This document shows, one piece after another, positions 60,003 through 64,000 of a stretch of DNA of 64,000 nucleotides. Position 1 is the first letter of the stretch; each line of letters opens with the position of its first letter. Source of the DNA: Cryptomeria japonica (lineage: Eukaryota > Streptophyta > Pinopsida > Cupressales > Cupressaceae); the NCBI RefSeq assembly GCF_030272615.1, contig NC_081409.1, forward strand, positions 247,482,002 through 247,546,001, read 5' to 3'. The notes below the pieces were generated by a model, which had not been told where the DNA came from, did no database searches, and saw nothing but the letters and a program-made list of their open reading frames with translations. Made by a program: the position numbers and the translations under genes.

Positions 60003-60455
60003 TGTTGGTGTAAATAAATATTCATTATGGATATTATTACACCTTACTTAAGTTAACTTAGGATAATGCATTTCTTCGTAGTTTGGATTTGAGACACTTA
60101 GGGAAGTGTGCACATAGGGATAGTGCTTGTAGGAGAAATTCCACCTTTTGTGGTCTTATTTTGCTGTTACACTCCACATTCAGTGGGTCATCCACCTCTT
60201 GTGGAATATTATATTATTTCTCCTACCTACCCCTAGTATTTCTTACCTACCCTTGTTTCTCATTGAGCCACATGTCATAATTGTGTGCTCATACATCCAT
60301 ATGGCCTTGCCTATATAAGCAGACGTATATTCATTGTATTGGTGAATCTAGTTGATCATTTTGCATATTGATGAGAATACAGTTTTGTTCTTGTCATTCT
60401 ATTGTCTCTCTTATTTGTGCTTTCCATTTCCTCTTGATCTTGGCAAAATCCTACA
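60003..60455 (+). repeat. 3' LTR of the LARD-like element
   Basis: 453 bp, starting TGTTGGTGTAAAT and ending ATCCTACA, with the TATA box at 60,312-60,319. It has about 20 bp more than the 5' LTR in a CCTACC-repeat stretch near 60,225-60,250, which looks like a short local duplication. ATTCC follows. Confidence 0.95.
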
Positions 60456-63312
60456 ATTCCAAATGGGACCGGATAAGGCTCCTAGCCCTGATGGATTCCT
60501 AGCACACTTTTTTCAAAAATGCTGGAAATTCATGGGGGAATTAATTATAGAATCACTGGAAGGGATGAGAAATTTAGGAAAGATTCTAAGAGAACTAAAT
60601 AACACATTCATAGCTTTGAATCCAAAAAAAGGAAATAGTGGACAGTTTTGAGGATTTCTGACCAATAGCATTATGCAATACCCTTTATAAATTACTCACA
60701 AAAATAATTGCAAATAGACTTTACAAACTCCTCCCCATAATCATTAGTGAGGAGCAGACTAGCTTTGTGCCAGGTAGATCTATTTATGATGGTATAATCA
60801 TTGCTCAAGAAGCAATCCACTCAATACAAAACAATAAGGAACGGAGTATGATGATAAAATTAGATATTAAAAAGGCATATGACAAAGTAGATTTGCACTT
60901 TCTATGTAAATGTCTTGAATCATTTGGGTTTAATAAGCAATGAATCAATCTGATATATGAATGCATCGCAACACCTAGAGTATCAATCTTAGTCAATGGG
61001 GCCTCAGAAGGATTCTTTGAAATTTCAAGAGACTCAGACAGGGGGACCCCCTTTCCCCCTTTCTTTTTATCATCATGGCAGAATCATTGGGAAGGATGAT
61101 TAATAAGGTAAGAGAAACATAATAGTTGAAGGGTATAAAAATTACATCAGACATGGAACCAATAACCCATCAACAATTTGTTGATGATACCATGCTGTTT
61201 GGATAGAGCAATACAAGAGAAGCAAAAACACTTTAAAAAATCTTAAACAACTACACTATGATTTCTAGATAGGAAATCAACACTTCAAAATCCAACAATA
61301 TCTTTTTCAACACAGATAAAGAACTCCAAAGGAAAATCATAAACATTCTTAAATACAATATAGGGGAATTACCATGTAAATAGCTAGGACTTCCCCTAGA
61401 CAAAGGGAATAGATCATCCAAATTATGGGATTAGGTGGTCTCCAAAATTACAAACAGGACCTCCTCATGGAAAGGGAAATGGTTATCCTCTGCTAGAAAG
61501 GCCACCATGATTAAGTCGGTTCTCTTAGCGATGCTAATATACCAACTTTCATGCATGGATCTGCCCTCAACCAAAAGTAAGGAAATAACAAAACATATCA
61601 AGACAATCTTTTGGCAAGGTTCTGAAGACAAATTCAAACTCCCATTGGTAGCTTGGGAAAAGATATGTCTACCTAAAGATGTTGGGGGTTTAGGTATCAA
61701 AGATCTAAAAATTCAAAGCAAGGCTCTTGGAGCAAAACTAGTATGGAGAATGTATAATAACCCAAACCTCAAATGGGCAAGGATCCTTTATTAAAAATAC
61801 CTTCACAACTCAGATCCCACAAGCATCTTTAGGATAGCCCATCCACATAAAGGGTCCAGATTTTGGAACTTTATGATTGGCTGTAGAGATATCACAACGG
61901 ACAAGATAACATGGAATTTAGGAAATGGGGAGGATGCCTTATTTTAGAGAGATTCCTGGGGGGCACAAAGAGCTATCAACAAACTTCATAACTTTAATAA
62001 AATTATACCCATCCTTGAAAAGCAATGGGGAGATAAAGTGAGAGACTATGTGGAGGAATACAACATTGAAGGCCTCAAACAAAGGAGATGGAAATCACTG
62101 AATAATTTTTGCCTACCGGACCGGGAGAGATCCCTCTTAGCATAGATCCTAGCCTCAAGAAACCCTGCATTAAATTCTGAAAAAGATAAACTGATGTGGG
62201 CAGGATCCAAGAAGGGGAAGTATGAAACTAAGGAGGGATATAAACACCTATTAATCAAAAAGAATAACCCAAGCACTAACCTGCCCCTAATGCTTTGTTG
62301 GGATAAAAGCTGCCTATCAAAGGCTGGCTTGTTTGCATGGTTAGCAATACAAAACCAGATCGTCACCAATGAAACCTTTAGGAAACTAGGATTTGAGAGC
62401 CCCAACAGGTGCCCATTATGCGAAAAGGAGGAAGAAAATACTAATCACATACTGTTAATCTGTGAATATGCACACAATTGCTGGGGTTGGTTGAAAAAAC
62501 AATTGAATTGGTATACCCCTATTCCTAGCACTCTCTCTGGCATATTCCATGCATGGCCCATTCGGAACATAGGATGTATGTACGAAAATCTATGGGTCAT
62601 AGCCCCCTCCCTAGTGATTTGGGAAATCTGGAAGGAGAGAAACAGGAGGATTTTCAAAGATAGTAAAATGCACTGGGCCCAACTAACTAGTAAAATCAAA
62701 GCTACCATAGTAGAAATGGTAAATAACCAGATCTCTAATAGTCAGAGGGATGTCAATATGTCCTATTGGGATGAAAAGATGAGACTAAGGTGGAAAGGTC
62801 TAAGGATTTCACCTTTCATAGGGAAAGGTCCAACACCCAACAACACAAAACATGCAGAATGTAAGTGGCTACCCCCTAAAGCTGGATGGGTTAAGCTTAA
62901 CTTTCATGGGGCATCTAGGGGCAATCTGAGAGATGTTGGACTTTGATGTTGCCTTCACAATTCAAAAGGAGAAGAACTAGCTCACATGGCCATACGCATG
63001 GGCAAAAGCACAAACAATGAAGCAGAGCTAAAAGCATTAGCAGAAGGTATAAATCTATGCAAAATACTGAATGTAAAGAGGATTAACATTGAAGGGGACT
63101 CGCTATTAACCATTAATGCCCTTAGAAAAGGGGCAATGCCTAATTGGAAGCTAAATGCCTCCCTATCTAGGATACTGACAAACATCAAAACATTTGACAG
63201 AGTCGTCTATAACCACATCTACATAGAGGGCAACAAAAGGGCCGACTACCTAGCTAACATGGGGGCAGATGGCAAAATAGTGATCCATATGGCCCCTGGC
63301 ATCTATCCTTAA

Positions 63313-64000
63313 CAAGATTTTAAAATGACGCACAACCTATAAAAATAATAGCATTTATACAGATTTATCCACAAATTGATGAAATATATACATAGAGAAT
63401 GCCTGAGTCAAATATTAGGGGTAGGTGATAAGGAGTATATATCTAACACAACCTTTTACACTTGCTACTTAGAACACTCTATATATATAAACCCATTTAT
63501 AATCACTCATATAAACATGTATATATATATATATACATAATATTTTCTATATATATATATATATGCATATATATACTGATTATATGAGTTTCTATACATA
63601 CATCAATATATATATATATATATATATATTGACTTACCACTGGCATTAAACTTTTGTTATAAAATATGCAGTAAATACTACACAGTATTTCTGCATAAAT
63701 TTAAATAGATTATTAAAATTGATACAAATATTAATATTACACCGAACAGGCATATACACTTAAACATCCTCATTTAACAGATGAAATACCTGCAGGCTCT
63801 TATTTTATAATTTATATATATTATACATATATTATATAACTTACATATATATATAATATATATTATATATATAGTCTTATATATATATATATACTTACAA
63901 TTTTACTCTTCTAAGAATTCTGACACCAAATCTGCATATATATATATATATATATATATTTTATACTCACTCTATTTATTATTTATACATCACTTATCAC
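63313..64000. repeat. TA-microsatellite-rich DNA
   Basis: At least eight (TA)n or (TATATG)n runs of 10-30 bases lie between 63,480 and 63,960, separated by ordinary AT-rich sequence. It begins within 200 bp of the LINE ORF2 stop, so part of it may be LINE 3' UTR. No gene is seen. Confidence 0.8.

Larger units (their letters stand above)
57534..60455 (+). mobile_element. Non-autonomous LTR retrotransposon (LARD-like) inside the LINE
   Basis: Two LTRs (433 and 453 bp) bound about 2.0 kb that encodes no gag or pol. A PBS for initiator Met tRNA, a G-rich polypurine tract and ATTCC target duplications are all present, so it moved using proteins supplied by another element, probably a copia given the PBS. 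LTRs are very similar, the main difference being a ~20 bp gap near 60,230, so it is fairly young and clearly younger than the LINE. Short open frames inside (58,508-58,759 and 59,497-59,778) have no recognisable domain. Confidence 0.9.
54758..63312 (+). mobile_element. L1-type LINE (plant), full set of domains, inactivated and interrupted
   Basis: ORF1 (DUF4283-like) is followed by ORF2 with endonuclease, RT, zf-RVT and a C-terminal RNase H, the usual order of plant L1 elements. A 2.9 kb LTR element splits ORF2 at 57,533/60,456. Excluding it, the LINE is about 5.6 kb from the ORF1 start to the ORF2 stop. Numerous stops, mainly in RT, make it dead. I could not define its outer ends: no clear poly(A) tail follows 63,312, and TA microsatellites start soon after. 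Confidence 0.85.
56181..63312 (+). pseudogene. LINE ORF2: endonuclease, reverse transcriptase, zf-RVT, RNase H; interrupted
   Basis: It starts MKLLTWNVRGLN (56,181), the APE-type endonuclease opening. A frameshift in an A-run near 56,265 precedes QETK, the catalytic Glu. IIGGDFSAI (~56,590) has Ser where Asn is usual. A TAG at 56,807 precedes GLDHF, with the catalytic His. The RT reading enters PDKAPSPDGF at 60,470 after the inserted element. RT has many stops (60,651-61,430), but RQGDPLSPF (~61,030) and FVDD (~61,180) remain. zf-RVT (CPLCEKEEENTNHILLIC) is at ~62,410-62,460. RNase H (62,880-63,312) keeps NEAEL, EGDSLL and KRADYLAN, but the first catalytic Asp is His (FHGAS). It would nick DNA and copy the RNA. 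Confidence 0.85.

Noticed and set aside
1-64000. tRNA, rRNA or other structural RNA genes
   Set aside because: No cloverleaf with A and B box motifs and no rRNA-like segment was recognised on either strand by reading; a tRNAscan-SE or Infernal run would be decisive.

Overview
The window looks like a stretch of nuclear DNA from a large-genome seed plant. It is AT-rich and made almost entirely of nested plant retrotransposons in several states of decay, with no intact host gene. A gymnosperm is plausible because the elements are old, diverged and densely nested, but that is inference; nothing here fixes the species.

Layout. 1-1,640: AT-rich, no gene seen. 1,640-17,530 (minus strand): a damaged Ty3/gypsy element of the Tat type, copy 1. 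It keeps a long 5' LTR, a leader, gag and protease, but its RT-RNase H-integrase core is replaced by about 0.8 kb of unrelated sequence. A young Ty1/copia element (10,278-15,081, plus strand, TSD TGTAT) sits in its leader. 17,531-31,900: AT-rich intergenic DNA holding a gypsy gag remnant (~23.1 kb), a broken UDP-glycosyltransferase pseudogene (23,566-24,470, minus) and a DUF4283-type LINE ORF1 remnant (25.1-26.5 kb, minus). 31,990-37,023 and 51,902-54,040: three copies (A, B, C) of a roughly 2 kb leader/LTR-like unit. Copy B carries a 992 bp terminal-inverted-repeat element. 37,024-51,901 (minus): a nearly full-length Tat-type gypsy element, copy 2, with 5 bp CTAAT at both ends. 54,758-63,312 (plus): a full-length but broken plant L1-type LINE, interrupted by a non-autonomous LTR element (57,534-60,455, TSD ATTCC). 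63,313-64,000: TA-microsatellite-rich DNA.

The most interesting system is in the gypsy family. Between pol and the 3' LTR it carries a gene on the opposite strand encoding a plant mobile domain (PMD) protein. That gene has a recognisable phase-0 intron, and the acceptor and reading frame are conserved in copy 1. Inside the intron lies an array of 25-nt hairpins (5 bp stem, 15 nt loop). In copy 2 the stem bases change together, so pairing is kept while the sequence differs. Most of the mismatches that appear, above all in copy 1, are C.A on the plus strand but G.U on the minus strand, which is the retrotransposon genomic RNA. A second repeat family, CACGTCTGTG, lies beside the hairpins and again, inverted, in the 5' leader, so the two ends of the element RNA could pair. 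None of these elements looks able to encode a complete set of proteins now; the copia element, with one in-frame stop, is closest.
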